DNA of 64,000 bases from Chryseobacterium sp. JJR-5R (GCF_034047335.1 NZ_CP139137.1:1984001-2048000); one strand, 5' to 3'. Counted from the stretch's first letter, positions 34,162-44,889 are shown. A program made the numbers and translations. Notes: generated from the sequence alone by a model not told the origin.

Positions 34162-36978
34162 ATGGACAGATTTTCATTCCTAAACGCAGCTCATTCTCAG
34201 TTAATTGAGGATTTATACCAACAATATTTAAAGTTCCCGGACTCTTTAGAACCATCATGGAAGGCCTTTTTTCAGGGCTTTGATTTTGCGTTGGAGAACT
34301 ATGGGGATGATGATGATATACAGTATATTCAGACTTCTGCAGCTCCTGCGCCTGCAGCACAGCAAATTTCCCAGGCCGCTACCGGTGGCGAAGTACCGGA
34401 GCATATCAAGAAAGAATTCAGGGTGGTAAACCTTATTGAAGCATACAGGAGCAGAGGCCATCTGTTTACACAAACCAACCCTGTAAGAGAAAGAAGGCAC
34501 TATACCCCAACACTGGACATTGAAAATTTCGGCCTGAGTAGCGCGGATCTTCAGACAAAATTCAACTGCGCTCTTGAAACAGGGATGAAAGAGCCTGCCA
34601 CTTTGCAGGAGCTTATCAAGCACCTTGAAAATATTTATTGTGATTCTATCGGTGTAGAGTACATGCACATCAATAACGTTGAAGAGAAAGATTTTATTAA
34701 AAAATGGATTCAGGTTAATGAGAACCATCCCAGTCTTTCAGCCAACGAAAAAACAGAAATCCTGTTAAAATTAAACCAGGCGGTAGCATTTGAAAATTAC
34801 CTTCATACAAAATTCGTAGGGCAGAAGAGATTCTCTCTGGAAGGAGGTGAAACATTGATCCCGGCTTTGGACCAGCTGATCTCAAAATCTTCACAGCTGG
34901 GTGTTGATGAAGTGGTGCTGGGAATGGCCCACAGAGGAAGGCTGAATGTGTTATCCAATATTTTCGGTAAATCGTACAAGCAGATTTTCTCTGAATTTGA
35001 AGGAAAGGAATTTGAAGAAGATGTCTTTTCCGGTGATGTGAAATACCACCTGGGTTCATCCAAAACGGTTAAAACCGCTTCCGGCGAAGAAGTTTCCATC
35101 AATTTAACGCCAAACCCGTCTCACCTTGAAACAGTGGCAGCCCTTGTGGAAGGGATCTGCCGTGCGAAGGTAGATAACAAATACAAAGGAGATTACTCTA
35201 AAATATTACCGATTGTCATCCACGGGGACGGTGCTATTGCCGGACAGGGAATTGCTTACGAAGTGGCCCAGATGATGACGCTGGAAGGTTACAAAACCGG
35301 AGGTACGGTTCATATAGTAGTCAACAACCAGGTTTCTTTTACCACCAATTATGCGGATGCGAGATCTTCGACTTATTGTACAGATATTGCCAAAGTAACG
35401 GAATCTCCTGTAATGCACGTAAACGCAGATGATGCGGAAGCAGTGGTCCACGCGATCCATTTTGCTGCAGATTTCAGGGCTAAGTTCGGTAAAGACGTAT
35501 ATATTGATTTACTGGGATACAGAAAATACGGTCACAATGAAGGGGATGAGCCGAGGTTCACGCAGCCTAATTTATACAAACTGATTTCAAAACACCCGAA
35601 CCCGAGAGAAATTTATAAAGACAGGCTTCTTAAAGACAGCATAACTTCAAATGACGTTATTGCTAAAATGGAAGCTGATTTCAAAGGGCTTCTGGATAAG
35701 GATTTTGATGCCTCCAAAGAAATCGAGAAAAACATAATGGATGTTTTCATGTCCGAAGACTGGACGAAATACCCGATTGCAAAAAGAGGTGCCGTTCAGG
35801 AAGCTGTTGATACGAAATACGACCTGGAAAAACTAAAAGAACTGGCGATTAAAATGTCGACACTTCCTTCTGATAAAAAATTCATCAATAAAATTACCAG
35901 GCTTTTTGAAAACAGGATCAAAGCAATCGAAGGGAATTCTCTAGACTGGGCTTTGGGAGAATGGCTGGCCTATGCCACCCTGCTTACTGAAGGCCACAAC
36001 ATAAGAATTTCCGGTGAAGATGTGGAGAGAGGAACATTCTCCCACAGGCATGCGGTAATAAAAACAGAGGATACCGAAGAAGAATACGTCCCGTTACGAC
36101 AGGTTTCCGAAAGCCGGTTTGATATTTTCAATTCCCACCTTTCCGAATATGGTGTATTAGGCTTTGATTACGGCTATGCAATGGCTTCTCCGAATACACT
36201 TACCATTTGGGAAGCTCAGTTTGGGGATTTCGTTAATGGTGCCCAGATTATTGTAGACCAGTACCTGGCCGCAGCAGAGGAGAAATGGAAGATCCAGGAC
36301 GGACTGGTGATGTTGTTGCCTCACGGATCGGAAGGGCAGGGTGCAGAACACTCTTCAGCCAGACTGGAAAGGTTCCTTACCCTTTGTGCCAATGAAAACA
36401 TGGTGGTGGCAAATATTACATCGCCGGCCAACTATTTCCACCTGTTGAGAAGACAGCTGAAATGGCCTTTCAGAAAACCGCTGATCGTAATGAGCCCGAA
36501 ATCCCTGTTGAGACATCCGAAAGTGGTTTCCCCGCTTGAAGATTTCTCAGACAAAGGGTTCCAGCCAATTTTAGACGATCCTACTGCAGATCCTGAGAAA
36601 GTGGAAAAACTGGTTCTCTGTTCAGGTAAGCTGTATTTTGAACTGCTTGCTAAAAAAGAAGAACTGAATGCTGAAAATGTTGCCTTGGTAAGATTCGAGC
36701 AGCTGTATCCTCTTCAGGCAGATGCCATTGAAGCGGTATTCAGCAAATACGGAAACAAAACATCCATCGTCTGGGCTCAGGAAGAACCGGAAAACATGGG
36801 CGCCTGGTCTTATATCTTAAGGAACTTCAGAGATACCGGAATTCAGGTAATAGCTCCGGTTCCAAGCGGTGCCCCGGCTCCGGGAAGCCATAAAATGTTT
36901 GAAAAGAACCAGAACCTGGTAATCAACAGGGTATTTGACAGAGACGATGCTCCGGCAAAAAGACCTGTAACAGCTTAA
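34162..36978 (+). CDS. sucA: 2-oxoglutarate dehydrogenase E1 component
   Basis: This 938-residue thiamine diphosphate enzyme decarboxylates 2-oxoglutarate and loads the lipoyl arm of E2. It starts with the E1o-specific [36 protein letters not shown] helix that binds E2/E3 and continues with [43 protein letters not shown] (ThDP region), [17 protein letters not shown] and [22 protein letters not shown]. Length is normal. odhB/sucB follows by 40 bases; E3 is not in the window. Confidence 0.97.
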   Translation: MDRFSFLNAAHSQLIEDLYQQYLKFPDSLEPSWKAFFQGFDFALENYGDDDDIQYIQTSAAPAPAAQQISQAATGGEVPEHIKKEFRVVNLIEAYRSRGHLFTQTNPVRERRHYTPTLDIENFGLSSADLQTKFNCALETGMKEPATLQELIKHLENIYCDSIGVEYMHINNVEEKDFIKKWIQVNENHPSLSANEKTEILLKLNQAVAFENYLHTKFVGQKRFSLEGGETLIPALDQLISKSSQLGVDEVVLGMAHRGRLNVLSNIFGKSYKQIFSEFEGKEFEEDVFSGDVKYHLGSSKTVKTASGEEVSINLTPNPSHLETVAALVEGICRAKVDNKYKGDYSKILPIVIHGDGAIAGQGIAYEVAQMMTLEGYKTGGTVHIVVNNQVSFTTNYADARSSTYCTDIAKVTESPVMHVNADDAEAVVHAIHFAADFRAKFGKDVYIDLLGYRKYGHNEGDEPRFTQPNLYKLISKHPNPREIYKDRLLKDSITSNDVIAKMEADFKGLLDKDFDASKEIEKNIMDVFMSEDWTKYPIAKRGAVQEAVDTKYDLEKLKELAIKMSTLPSDKKFINKITRLFENRIKAIEGNSLDWALGEWLAYATLLTEGHNIRISGEDVERGTFSHRHAVIKTEDTEEEYVPLRQVSESRFDIFNSHLSEYGVLGFDYGYAMASPNTLTIWEAQFGDFVNGAQIIVDQYLAAAEEKWKIQDGLVMLLPHGSEGQGAEHSSARLERFLTLCANENMVVANITSPANYFHLLRRQLKWPFRKPLIVMSPKSLLRHPKVVSPLEDFSDKGFQPILDDPTADPEKVEKLVLCSGKLYFELLAKKEELNAENVALVRFEQLYPLQADAIEAVFSKYGNKTSIVWAQEEPENMGAWSYILRNFRDTGIQVIAPVPSGAPAPGSHKMFEKNQNLVINRVFDRDDAPAKRPVTA

Positions 36979-37018
36979 TTTAAATAATAATCAATCAATA
37001 AAAAATAAAAAATACGAT

Positions 37019-38296
37019 ATGTCAGTTTTAGAAATGAAAGTTCCTTCACCGGGCGAATCAATTACAGAAGTTGAAATTGCAACCTGGCTTGTGAAAGATG
37101 GTGATTACGTAGAAAAAGATCAGCCCATCGCTGAAGTGGATTCAGATAAAGCGACACTTGAACTGCCTGCTGAAGAAAGTGGTATTATTACTTTAAAAGC
37201 TGAAGAAGGAGATGTGGTACAGGTAGGACAAGTGGTGTGTTTAATTGATAGGGATGCTGCAAAACCTTCAGGTGATGCGGGCGCTGCTCCGGCTGCTGAA
37301 GCTCCGAAACAGGAAGAGGCCCCGAAAGCGGCTGAACCGGCTAAACAGCAGGAAGCTCCGAAACCTGCAGCACAACCACAACCTGTAGCGGCTGCAGCCC
37401 AGACCTATGCAACCGGTGCTCCGTCCCCGGCTGCCAAGAAAATCCTTGACGAAAAAGGAATCGATGTCTCACAGGTTTCAGGTTCCGGAAGAGACGGAAG
37501 GATTTCTAAATCTGATGCTGAACTGGCAGCGGTTCCTGCATTGGGAGGAAACCCTGTGAGTGCTACAGGATCCAGGTCTACAACCACAACCAAACTTTCC
37601 GTTCTCAGAAGAAAAATTGCTCAGAGACTAGTTTCTGTGAAGAATGAAACGGCAATGCTGACAACTTTCAATGAAGTTGACATGTCTGAAATTTTCAGAC
37701 TGAGAAAACAATATAAAGAAGAATTTGCCCAGAAGTACGGAGTAGGGCTCGGCTTCATGTCTTTCTTCACGAAAGCGGTAACCAGAGCTTTGCAGATGTA
37801 TCCTGATGTAAATGCATCAATAGACGGTGATTTCAAAGTAAATTATGATTTCTGCGATATTTCAATTGCTGTTTCCGGTCCTAAAGGACTGATGGTTCCG
37901 GTATTGAGAAATGCTGAAAATATGTCTTTCCAGAGTGTTGAAGCTAATATTAAAGATTTGGCTATCAAAGTAAGAGACGGAAAAATTACGGTTGATGAAA
38001 TGACAGGCGGTACTTTTACCATTACGAATGGCGGTACTTTCGGGTCTATGCTTTCTACACCGATCATCAATCCTCCTCAGTCTGCGATTCTGGGTATGCA
38101 CAATATCATCCAGAGACCGGTTGCTGTTGACGGGCAGGTGGTAATCCGCCCGATGATGTATGTGGCCATGTCTTATGACCACAGAATTATCGACGGTAAG
38201 GAATCTGTAGGTTTCCTTGTAGCGGTAAAAGAAGCAATTGACAATCCGGTAGCCGTTTTAATGGGCGGAGACGAAAGAAAAGGTCTGGGTCTGTAA
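37019..38296 (+). CDS. sucB: Dihydrolipoyl succinyltransferase, E2 of 2-oxoglutarate dehydrogenase
   Basis: The 425-residue E2 has a lipoyl domain with lysine in [16 protein letters not shown] (residues about 35-50), an Ala/Pro/Glu-rich linker (90-135), a peripheral subunit-binding domain ([32 protein letters not shown]) and the catalytic domain ending with [16 protein letters not shown] (His/Asp pair). It transfers succinyl from lipoate to CoA. Translated just after sucA, in the same operon, and closed by a terminator. Confidence 0.96.
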   Translation: MSVLEMKVPSPGESITEVEIATWLVKDGDYVEKDQPIAEVDSDKATLELPAEESGIITLKAEEGDVVQVGQVVCLIDRDAAKPSGDAGAAPAAEAPKQEEAPKAAEPAKQQEAPKPAAQPQPVAAAAQTYATGAPSPAAKKILDEKGIDVSQVSGSGRDGRISKSDAELAAVPALGGNPVSATGSRSTTTTKLSVLRRKIAQRLVSVKNETAMLTTFNEVDMSEIFRLRKQYKEEFAQKYGVGLGFMSFFTKAVTRALQMYPDVNASIDGDFKVNYDFCDISIAVSGPKGLMVPVLRNAENMSFQSVEANIKDLAIKVRDGKITVDEMTGGTFTITNGGTFGSMLSTPIINPPQSAILGMHNIIQRPVAVDGQVVIRPMMYVAMSYDHRIIDGKESVGFLVAVKEAIDNPVAVLMGGDERKGLGL

Positions 38297-38326
38297 TCAA
38301 TCAGGCTAATTGCATATAAGTTACGG

Positions 38327-38352
38327 TCTCGCCTCAAAAAGGCGAGATTTTT
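38327..38352 (+). terminator. Rho-independent terminator after sucB
   Basis: TCTCGCC and its complement form a seven-base stem with a seven-base loop, followed by a T run. Confidence 0.75.
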
Positions 38353-38376
38353 GTATCTCTTATTATAAATACGAGC

Positions 38377-38766
38377 ATGATGTTTTCACAGACTACCTCA
38401 AATATCAAAGTTTCAGTAATTCCTGAATATGATAGCAAGAACAGTTACCCCTCGGAAAACAGATATGTTTTCAAGTATAATATCACGATCGAAAATGACG
38501 GGGATTTTCCGATAAAAGTACTGAAAAGAAAGTGGCTTATTTTTGATGTGGGTTTTGGGTTTACAGAAATTCTCGGCGATGGGGTCATCGGTTTAACACC
38601 TGAAATTCCTGTAAATGAAAATTTCACTTATTTTTCAAATGTCATGCTGCGTTCAGGAGTTGGCCATATGAGCGGAAAATACCTGGTAAGAAATACAGAG
38701 ACCGATGAAAATTTTGAAATAGATATCCCCAAATTTAACTTGCTGTCTGAAATATTGAGCAATTAA
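38377..38766 (+). CDS. apaG: ApaG (DUF525) protein
   Basis: The 129-residue protein is a single ApaG fibronectin-like beta domain: NIKVSVIPEYDSKNSYPSENRYVFKYNITIENDGDFPIKVLKRKWLIFD near the start, GEGVxGxxPxI-like GDGVIGLTPEIPVNENFTYFS and MSGKYLV near the end. ApaG was linked to Co/Mg sensitivity in enterics, but its molecular role is unclear. Two adjacent ATG codons (38377, 38380) are possible starts. Confidence 0.92.
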   Translation: MMFSQTTSNIKVSVIPEYDSKNSYPSENRYVFKYNITIENDGDFPIKVLKRKWLIFDVGFGFTEILGDGVIGLTPEIPVNENFTYFSNVMLRSGVGHMSGKYLVRNTETDENFEIDIPKFNLLSEILSN

Positions 38767-38809
38767 TTAAGCCCGGTGTATTTAATAATTGTGAATTTTA
38801 ATAATAAAT

Positions 38810-39364
38810 CTAAAGCTTTTTAATTTTTAGTTTCATGTAATCTGATACTTCATCATTACTCGTCAGGAGCAGTTTTTCAAAAGCCAGTAAAGAAATTTTG
38901 GCGCATACTTCGGCATCATCTCCTGCTCTGTGGTGATTGAATTTTATATCATGGTATTCCGCAAGGTTTTTCAGGCCGTATTTAGGCAGATAATTCCATG
39001 ATTTCTTTGCCAGCTGGATGCTGCACATATAATTCATTTTTGGCGTAAACATGCCATAATGATTAAGGCAGCCCCGCAATACTCCGGCATCAAAACCTGC
39101 ATTGTGGGCAATCATTAAAGTTCCGTACATCATTTCCTCAACTTCATACCAGATCTCATCAAAAGTGGGTGCATCTTTCACATCATCCGGAATGATTCCA
39201 TGCACGTCTACGTTAAAAGGGCTGAAATAGGGAAAGCTTGGCGGTTTGATCAGCCATGTTTTTGTTTCCACGATTTTAGAATCCTGTACGATGCATATGC
39301 CCAGCTCACAGGCTGAGTTTCTTTCATGGGTGGCTGTTTCGAAGTCCAGTGCACAAAAATCCAT
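38810..39364 (-). CDS. 3'-5' exonuclease, DnaQ/epsilon type
   Basis: The 184-residue protein is a DEDDh exonuclease: ExoI motif DFCALDFETAT with the Asp/Glu pair near residue 6-8, ExoII MIAHNAGFDAGVLRG near 95, and ExoIII NHHRAGDDAEVCA near 150 with the catalytic His and Asp. It is a free-standing epsilon-like nuclease acting on DNA or small RNA ends; the exact substrate is not evident. It is co-directional with the glycosyltransferase upstream. Confidence 0.92.
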   Translation of the reverse strand: MDFCALDFETATHERNSACELGICIVQDSKIVETKTWLIKPPSFPYFSPFNVDVHGIIPDDVKDAPTFDEIWYEVEEMMYGTLMIAHNAGFDAGVLRGCLNHYGMFTPKMNYMCSIQLAKKSWNYLPKYGLKNLAEYHDIKFNHHRAGDDAEVCAKISLLAFEKLLLTSNDEVSDYMKLKIKKL

Positions 39365-39393
39365 TAGATTGATTTAAATTGTTTGAATTAAGG

Positions 39394-40377
39394 CTATTTT
39401 CTTCCTAAAAAATGTTTAAAGATCAGCCATTCGGACTGGTAAAACTTTTTTTTCTGGTGCTTCTGCCGGCGCTTCCACGTTCCCGGCACCTGTAAATAAA
39501 ATGAGGAATGTGCCCTCCCGACAGCCCAGAAATGAGTGAGTCCGTATTTGTATCCGAAGTAGGCCGCAGCAAACCCGTCAAGGCAGAGCCTTAAAAAAAG
39601 AGTACTGATCAGTTTTGGGAAAGGAAGGTTCTTCAGCATCATAGACAAGTTATTCCTGATATTCAGGAATGTTTTTTGAGGGCTTTGCTTATTCAACGTA
39701 CCGCCTCCGACATGGTAAACTTCAGATTGCCCGGTATAAAAGATTTTCTTTCCCGAATTGATTAACCTCCAGCAAAGATCAATTTCTTCCTGATGTGCAA
39801 AAAACCGTTCGTCAAAACCGTTCTGTTCCCAAAAGTCTTCCGTCCGGATAAATAAGCAGCAGCCGGAAGCCCAGAAGATTTCCGCTTCATCATCATACTG
39901 TCCTTTGTCTTCCTCTATATCATCAAAGACCCTTCCCCTGCAGTACGGGTACCCCAGGTTATCGATTAAGCCTCCTGCAGCACCGGCAAACTCAAAATAT
40001 TTTCTGTTGTCAAATGATAAAATCTTAGGCTGGACGGCTGCAATTGACGGGTCTTTTTCAAATACCTGCAGAACAGGTTCAATCCAGTTTTCGGTAACTT
40101 CAACGTCAGAATTCAGTAAACAGTAATAAAGATAAGGATCATTGATCTTTTTTAATCCTTCGTTATAGCCTCCTGCAAAGCCGTAATTTTTATTGTTACG
40201 GATAATTCCTACCGAGGGAAAATGAGTTTCTAAAAATGCAGCTGAATCATCTGTAGAAAGATTATCAATGACATAAATATCTGCATTTTTAGAAAACCGG
40301 ACAACCTGAGGAAGAAACTTTTCAAGCCAGTTCTTTCCGTTCCAGTTTAAAATGACAACGGCTAACTTTTGGGACAT
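39394..40377 (-). CDS. Family 2 glycosyltransferase
   Basis: The 327-residue GT-A enzyme starts with LAVVILNWNGKNWLEKFLPQV, contains the nucleotide-sugar strand IYVIDNLSTDDSAAFLE, the RNNKNYGFAGGYNEG block, LLNSDVEV as the metal-binding region and FWASGCCLFIRTEDFWEQNGFDERFFAHQEEIDLCWRL, typical of rhamnosyltransferase-like GT2. It is probably inner-membrane associated through the basic C-terminus. It starts 12 bases after the lipid acyltransferase stop, so a role in cell-envelope glycan or lipid synthesis is likely. Confidence 0.92.
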   Translation of the reverse strand: MSQKLAVVILNWNGKNWLEKFLPQVVRFSKNADIYVIDNLSTDDSAAFLETHFPSVGIIRNNKNYGFAGGYNEGLKKINDPYLYYCLLNSDVEVTENWIEPVLQVFEKDPSIAAVQPKILSFDNRKYFEFAGAAGGLIDNLGYPYCRGRVFDDIEEDKGQYDDEAEIFWASGCCLFIRTEDFWEQNGFDERFFAHQEEIDLCWRLINSGKKIFYTGQSEVYHVGGGTLNKQSPQKTFLNIRNNLSMMLKNLPFPKLISTLFLRLCLDGFAAAYFGYKYGLTHFWAVGRAHSSFYLQVPGTWKRRQKHQKKKFYQSEWLIFKHFLGRK

Positions 40378-40389
40378 GCGATCTGTTTT

Positions 40390-41265
40390 TTAAGAATCAA
40401 AATTTTTAATGGCATCCTGATATTTCCATTTCCTATGTGACCAGAGATAATTATCAGGGCGTTTATGAAGCGTATTTTCCAGCAGCTTATGGAATTTTTT
40501 AACGACTTCGTGCTCTACAAATTTTTCTCCGTCGGGCTCGATTCTGTGATAATTTATCTGATAGAATCCTCTTTTTACCTTCTTCATCTCACAGTAAATG
40601 AAAACAAGATCCATCCGGGTGGCCAATTTATCGTATCCCGTAAAAACCGGGGTCCTCTGGTTCAGGAATTCCAGTCCGTAGGTAATATGCGAAAAATGAG
40701 GGGTCTGGTCTGCCACAAATAGATAGACAGCATTACCGTCGTTTTTGGATCTGAAGATACGAAGAATAACTTCTTTGGCTTCCAGTGCTTCATTACCGAA
40801 TTTGTTCCGGATCATTTTCATCTGGTCTTCCCAGAAACTGCTTTTCACCCTCCGGTATACGGGATGGCTGTGTTCCTGAGGAACAATGGTTGCCAAAGCA
40901 TTCATCCATTCCCAGTTAAAGACATGCCCGGCGAGCAGGATAATATTTTTCCCTTCTGTTTTGGCATCCTGGAAAAGTTCCTGGTTGATGTGCTGCATCC
41001 TTACCCTGGCTTCCGTTTCAGATATAGTGAAAGATTTAATGGTCTCCACAAGATAATCGGAAAAATTTCTGTAGAACTTTTTCCTGATCGCTGCAATTTC
41101 TGCATCAGATTTTTCAGGAAAAGAATTTTTAAGATTCTGGGTAATTACTTTTTTTCTGTACCCGACAAAATAATAGTTCAGAAAGAACATGATATCCGAA
41201 AATATGTATAATATTTTCAGCGGAAGCTTTGAAATTAAATTTAATATCTTGATCAGGAAATTCAT
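40390..41265 (-). CDS. Lysophospholipid/lipid A acyltransferase (LpxL/HtrB family)
   Basis: The 291-residue enzyme has one N-terminal membrane helix (LPLKILYIFSDIMFFLNYYFVGY), VITQNLKNSFPEKSDAEI, the catalytic-type histidine in LLAGHVFNWEWM (HxxxxE-like) and FVADQTPHFSHITYGLEFLNQRTPVFTGYDKLA. It belongs to the lipid A late acyltransferase family; in Bacteroidota such genes act in lipid A or aminolipid synthesis. It is the first gene of a minus-strand unit with GT2 and the exonuclease. Confidence 0.9.
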   Translation of the reverse strand: MNFLIKILNLISKLPLKILYIFSDIMFFLNYYFVGYRKKVITQNLKNSFPEKSDAEIAAIRKKFYRNFSDYLVETIKSFTISETEARVRMQHINQELFQDAKTEGKNIILLAGHVFNWEWMNALATIVPQEHSHPVYRRVKSSFWEDQMKMIRNKFGNEALEAKEVILRIFRSKNDGNAVYLFVADQTPHFSHITYGLEFLNQRTPVFTGYDKLATRMDLVFIYCEMKKVKRGFYQINYHRIEPDGEKFVEHEVVKKFHKLLENTLHKRPDNYLWSHRKWKYQDAIKNFDS

Positions 41266-41273
41266 AAAACAGG

Positions 41274-41281
41274 CAAATTTA
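41274..41281 (-). promoter_or_regulatory. -7 promoter box for the acyltransferase operon
   Basis: On the minus strand TAAATTTG matches TAnnTTTG; its downstream edge is nine bases before the ATG, so the leader is very short. Confidence 0.5.
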
Positions 41282-41344
41282 CGGATAATAAAATTATGGT
41301 TCTCTTTTTGCAGGCAATAAGTATTATTTTTTTATTTTTATGAT

Positions 41345-41914
41345 ATGAAAAAAGTATTGTTAACAGCATTTTTAGGATTCAGCAGTATTGCTTTTTCCCA
41401 GGAACTCAAAGATAAACCCGACGAAGCAAAGAAAGCGGATAAAACTTTATGGGTACAGGCAGACCATGCAGAAATGGATGCTAAGAAAAAAGCGGCAGAA
41501 GAGAAGGCGGGGCTGCCTAAGCCCTATGACCCGAAAGCTGATGCAGAGAAAGACATCCGCAGCTTAATAGCGAAAGCTAAAAAAGAAAAGAAGAACATCA
41601 TGATCCAGGCAGGGGGAAACTGGTGTATCTGGTGCTTACGATTCAATAATTTTGTGCAGACTACCCCTGAACTGAAACAGATCGTAGATAAGAATTACCT
41701 GTATTACCATCTTAATTATTCTCCGGATAATAAAAATGAAAAGGTTTTTTCTGGATATGGAAATCCCGGGGATAAATTCGGATATCCGGTTTTTATAGTC
41801 CTTAACAAAGAAGGGAAACAGATTCATATCCAGCCTAGCGATGTTCTTGAAGAAGGGAAAGGATACAGCCTGCAAAAAGTTAAAGACTTTCTGGAACAGT
41901 GGAAAGCCAACTGA
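41345..41914 (+). CDS. Secreted thioredoxin-family protein
   Basis: The 189-residue protein has a signal peptide (MKKVLLTAFLGFSSIAFSQ), a Lys/Asp/Ala-rich spacer and a thioredoxin-fold domain with the redox motif WCIWCLRFNNF (CxxC at about 98-101), IQAGGNWC before it and FVIL-like VFIVLNKEGKQIHIQ after it. It should act in the periplasm on disulfides or as a thiol reductase. A terminator separates it from the convergent rplI. Confidence 0.9.
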   Translation: MKKVLLTAFLGFSSIAFSQELKDKPDEAKKADKTLWVQADHAEMDAKKKAAEEKAGLPKPYDPKADAEKDIRSLIAKAKKEKKNIMIQAGGNWCIWCLRFNNFVQTTPELKQIVDKNYLYYHLNYSPDNKNEKVFSGYGNPGDKFGYPVFIVLNKEGKQIHIQPSDVLEEGKGYSLQKVKDFLEQWKAN

Positions 41915-41922
41915 TAAAAAAG

Positions 41923-41947
41923 AAGCCGTCTTCCAAGGAGACGGCTT
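41923..41947. terminator. Bidirectional terminator between the thioredoxin gene and rplI
   Basis: AAGCCGTCT and its complement form a nine-base stem with a seven-base loop, with A-rich and T-rich flanks. Confidence 0.8.
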
Positions 41948-41974
41948 TTTATATGGCGATAAATCGCTTTTTTA

Positions 41975-42493
41975 TTAAGCTTCTTCAGATTCGGCAGGCT
42001 TAGCTTCTTCTTTTTTAGGAGCAGCAGGAGCTTGTGGAGCAGGAGGAGCGTCAGATACGATATCGAATTCGAAATTGTACTCAACGTTTCTGTGCAGTCT
42101 GATGTTAGCAGTTACTTTACCTGTTCTTTTGATTGTGTTCCCAGGAATTTTGATGTATTTCTTGTCAACAGAAACTCCGGCTTTGGCAAGAGCAGCAGAA
42201 AGATCTGCATTGTTGATAGATCCGAATAATTTGTCACCAGAACCTACTTTTGCAGGAATAGTAATAGAAGTTTTCTTTAATTGATCTACTACACCGTTTG
42301 CTGTAGCGATTAATTTAGCTTCTTCTTCTTTTCTGGCTTCCAAAGTAGCTTCCAGAGCTGCTTTGTTTTTAGGTGTAGCCAAAAGTGCGATACCTTGAGG
42401 AAGCAAGAAGTTTCTAGCATAACCAGGCTTTACACTTACCGTGTCAAATTCAAGGCCTAAGTTTTCTACGTCTTTTTTTAGGATAATGTCCAT
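41975..42493 (-). CDS. rplI: Ribosomal protein bL9
   Basis: The 172-residue L9 has the N-terminal rRNA-binding domain (MDIILKKDVENLGLEFDTVSVKPGYARNFLLPQGIALLAT), the long connecting helix and the C-terminal domain (GVSVDKKYIKIPGNTIKRTGKVTANIRLHRNVEYNFEFDIV). About 20 extra C-terminal residues, rich in Ala, Pro, Lys and Glu, extend past the usual length; such low-complexity tails occur in flavobacterial L9. It is the last gene of the S6-S18-L9 operon. Confidence 0.97.
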   Translation of the reverse strand: MDIILKKDVENLGLEFDTVSVKPGYARNFLLPQGIALLATPKNKAALEATLEARKEEEAKLIATANGVVDQLKKTSITIPAKVGSGDKLFGSINNADLSAALAKAGVSVDKKYIKIPGNTIKRTGKVTANIRLHRNVEYNFEFDIVSDAPPAPQAPAAPKKEEAKPAESEEA

Positions 42494-42602
42494 TGTTGTT
42501 GTCCTTTTTTAGATCTTAGAATTATCTAAAATCAAGTTAGAATTAATTATTTATTCAGCAACAAAAAGCCAGAAGCGATGCGCTAATGGCTGATTGCAAT
42601 TT

Positions 42603-42905
42603 TTATTTCAATAAGTCAGCTACGTATGGTAGTAATGACAAGTGTCTTGCTCTTTTGATTGCAGCAGAAACTTTTCTTTGGTATTTTAAAGAAGTTCCTG
42701 TGTATCTTCTTGGTAAGATTTTACCCTGCTCGTTTACGAACTGTAATAAGAAGTCAGCATCTTTGTAATCAACGTGCTTAATTCCGAATTTTTTGAATCT
42801 ACAATATTTCTTTTCAGATTTTGTATTGATATCAAGCGGAGTAAGGAATTTTACTTCAGATTCTCCTCCAGCTGAGGCTTGTTTAGCCATATCATCTATT
42901 GCCAT
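42603..42905 (-). CDS. rpsR: Ribosomal protein bS18
   Basis: The 100-residue S18 has the standard core [30 protein letters not shown] and the [30 protein letters not shown] end that packs with S6 on 16S rRNA. The N-terminus is extended by about 20 residues ([19 protein letters not shown]). It lies between rpsF and rplI in the usual order. Confidence 0.97.
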   Translation of the reverse strand: MAIDDMAKQASAGGESEVKFLTPLDINTKSEKKYCRFKKFGIKHVDYKDADFLLQFVNEQGKILPRRYTGTSLKYQRKVSAAIKRARHLSLLPYVADLLK

Positions 42906-42935
42906 GTCTTGTCTTTTTTAAATAGGGGTTAATAA

Positions 42936-43277
42936 TTAAGCTCTAGCTGCTTTTACTTTTGCTCTTCTTGTTACAGCATACTCAATAGCGTGCTTGTCGA
43001 GTTTTGTAGTCAGGTAACGGATTACTCTCTCGTCACGTTTGAATGCCAATTCCAGATCAGCTACTACAGAACCTTCACCTTTAAATTCGATTAAAGTGTA
43101 GAATCCGTTTTTTTTCAATTGGATAGGATAGGCTAATTTCTTTAATCCCCAGCTTTCTTTAGCAACGATTTCGCAGTTCTTTTCTTTGATAAGATCTTCA
43201 AATTTTTTCACTGCTTCCTCCACCTGTGCGTCAGATAGAACGGGAGTTAAAATGAAAACAGTTTCGTAATTGTTCAT
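42936..43277 (-). CDS. rpsF: Ribosomal protein bS6
   Basis: The 113-residue S6 begins [26 protein letters not shown] and contains [23 protein letters not shown], the ferredoxin-like core that pairs with S18. The frame extends 12 codons further upstream, but those bases overlap the promoter region and homologues start at this ATG. It leads the S6-S18-L9 operon. Confidence 0.96.
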   Translation of the reverse strand: MNNYETVFILTPVLSDAQVEEAVKKFEDLIKEKNCEIVAKESWGLKKLAYPIQLKKNGFYTLIEFKGEGSVVADLELAFKRDERVIRYLTTKLDKHAIEYAVTRRAKVKAARA

Positions 43278-43310
43278 AATGTAAATGAATTTGTTATTTA
43301 TTTCGAGGTG

Positions 43311-43318
43311 CAAAAGTA
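43311..43318 (-). promoter_or_regulatory. -7 promoter box for the rpsF-rpsR-rplI operon
   Basis: On the minus strand TACTTTTG matches TAnnTTTG, 34 bases before the rpsF start codon, which also argues against the longer N-terminus. Confidence 0.65.
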
Positions 43319-43494
43319 ATGAATATATTTATAATAAGCAATATCTCACTTAATTTTGTTGATGTTTCTAATAGGTATTTCTGGAAGTACAGAAATGATA
43401 TACCACTGAACAGTCTGACGCCATATAATTTATAAAGGACTGGTTTGGTTTATTCAATCTGATATGTTAAGCCTCAGTTATTATAAAACAAAAA

Positions 43495-43513
43495 CCTCCG
43501 GAACATCCGGAGG
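43495..43513. terminator. Terminator hairpin after the second E2 gene
   Basis: CCTCCGG and its complement form a seven-base stem with a five-base loop; A run upstream, weaker T stretch downstream. It lies just past the E2 stop on the minus strand. Confidence 0.6.
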
Positions 43514-43560
43514 CCTTATTTTGAAGCCGGTAAAAATTACTTATTACCAATTTTTGCTCT

Positions 43561-44889
43561 TTATATTTCCGTATTCAGATCCCAGTTTTGTAGGTAATCG
43601 TGAACATGTTTCAGCATCATCCCGCCTAAGGATCCGTCTACCACCCTGTGGTCATATGAGTGAGACATGAACATCAGCTGGCGGATGGCAATTACATCAC
43701 CGTCCTTAGTCTCAAGAACAGCAGGTTTCTTAACGATGGCCCCGATTGCCATAATGGCAACCTGCGGCTGAGGAATGATAGGGGTTCCCATAAGGTTCCC
43801 GAAGCTTCCTACATTGGAAATCGTGTAGGTTGCACCCTGGGTATCTTCAGGTCTCAGTTTTTTGTTTCTCGCTCTGTATGCCAGGTCGTTGATTGCTTTT
43901 GCCAATCCTGAAAGTGACAGCTGGTCAGCATTTTTGATTACGGGAACGATAAGGTTTCCGTCCGGTAAAGCCGTTGCCATACCGATATTGATGTTTTTCT
44001 TTTTAATGATGTTATCTCCGTTCAAAGAAACATTGATCATCGGGAAATCCTGAATCGCTTTTACAATCGCTTTCACGAAAATCGGCATGAATGTCAGTTT
44101 CTCGCCTTCACGTTTTTCAAAAATATCTTTATGCTTATTTCTCCATTTTACTACGTTGGTAACGTCTGTTTCTATGAAAGAAGTTACGTGCGGGGCAATA
44201 TGTTTGGCTTTCACCATGTTTTCAGCAATGATTTTTCTCATTCTGTCCATAGGAATGATCTCGTCACCTGCCGCAACCGGAATGGTAGAAGCCGGAGCTG
44301 AAGTTGCAGTTGCAGTTGCTGTCGGCTGCGGAGCGGAAGCAGGCTGTTGTGCAGGTACTGCCTGCGGAGCCGGCTGATTTCCCCTGTTGCTTACATAAGC
44401 TAAAATATCTTCTTTGGTAATTCTTCCTTCCAGACCGTTTCCTTTAATGGATTTAAGTTCAGTTTCGGAAATATTTTCCTGCTGTGCAATTGATTTTACC
44501 AGGGGAGATAAATATAAATCTCCGGAAAACTCCTGTCCTGATGCAGCAGGCTGTAAAGGCTGTTCAATAGCATGTAAAGTCTCGGTATCAGGTGCAGCAG
44601 CGGCTGTTTCGGTCTTTGTTTCTTCCGAAGCTGTGTTTCCGCCTTCTCCTTCAATCTCTAAAATAGCAATAGCTTCACCTACCTTGGCAACCTCGTCTTT
44701 CTGTTTCAGGATCTTTACGATTTTCCCCGAAACCGGTGTCGGAACATCTGAATCTACTTTATCGGTTGCAATTTCCACTACGGAATCGTCTTCGTTTACA
44801 CGGTCACCTTCACTGAACAACCAAGTGATAATTGTCGCTTCCATAACGCCTTCGCCCATGGAAGGAAGCAATAATTTGTACTCTGCCAT
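43561..44889 (-). CDS. Dihydrolipoamide acyltransferase E2 (2-oxo acid dehydrogenase complex)
   Basis: The 442-residue E2 has a lipoyl domain (lysine in EIATDKVDSDVPTPVSG, about residues 39-55), a subunit-binding domain (YLSPLVKSIAQQENISETELKSIKGNGLEGRITKEDI), an Ala/Pro/Gln/Thr linker with ATATATSAPAST, and a catalytic domain ending SHSYDHRVVDGSLGGMM. The substrate class, pyruvate or branched-chain, cannot be told safely; EIATDKVDSDVP is common in branched-chain type E2s. It is distinct from sucB in this window and stands alone. Confidence 0.92.
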   Translation of the reverse strand: MAEYKLLLPSMGEGVMEATIITWLFSEGDRVNEDDSVVEIATDKVDSDVPTPVSGKIVKILKQKDEVAKVGEAIAILEIEGEGGNTASEETKTETAAAAPDTETLHAIEQPLQPAASGQEFSGDLYLSPLVKSIAQQENISETELKSIKGNGLEGRITKEDILAYVSNRGNQPAPQAVPAQQPASAPQPTATATATSAPASTIPVAAGDEIIPMDRMRKIIAENMVKAKHIAPHVTSFIETDVTNVVKWRNKHKDIFEKREGEKLTFMPIFVKAIVKAIQDFPMINVSLNGDNIIKKKNINIGMATALPDGNLIVPVIKNADQLSLSGLAKAINDLAYRARNKKLRPEDTQGATYTISNVGSFGNLMGTPIIPQPQVAIMAIGAIVKKPAVLETKDGDVIAIRQLMFMSHSYDHRVVDGSLGGMMLKHVHDYLQNWDLNTEI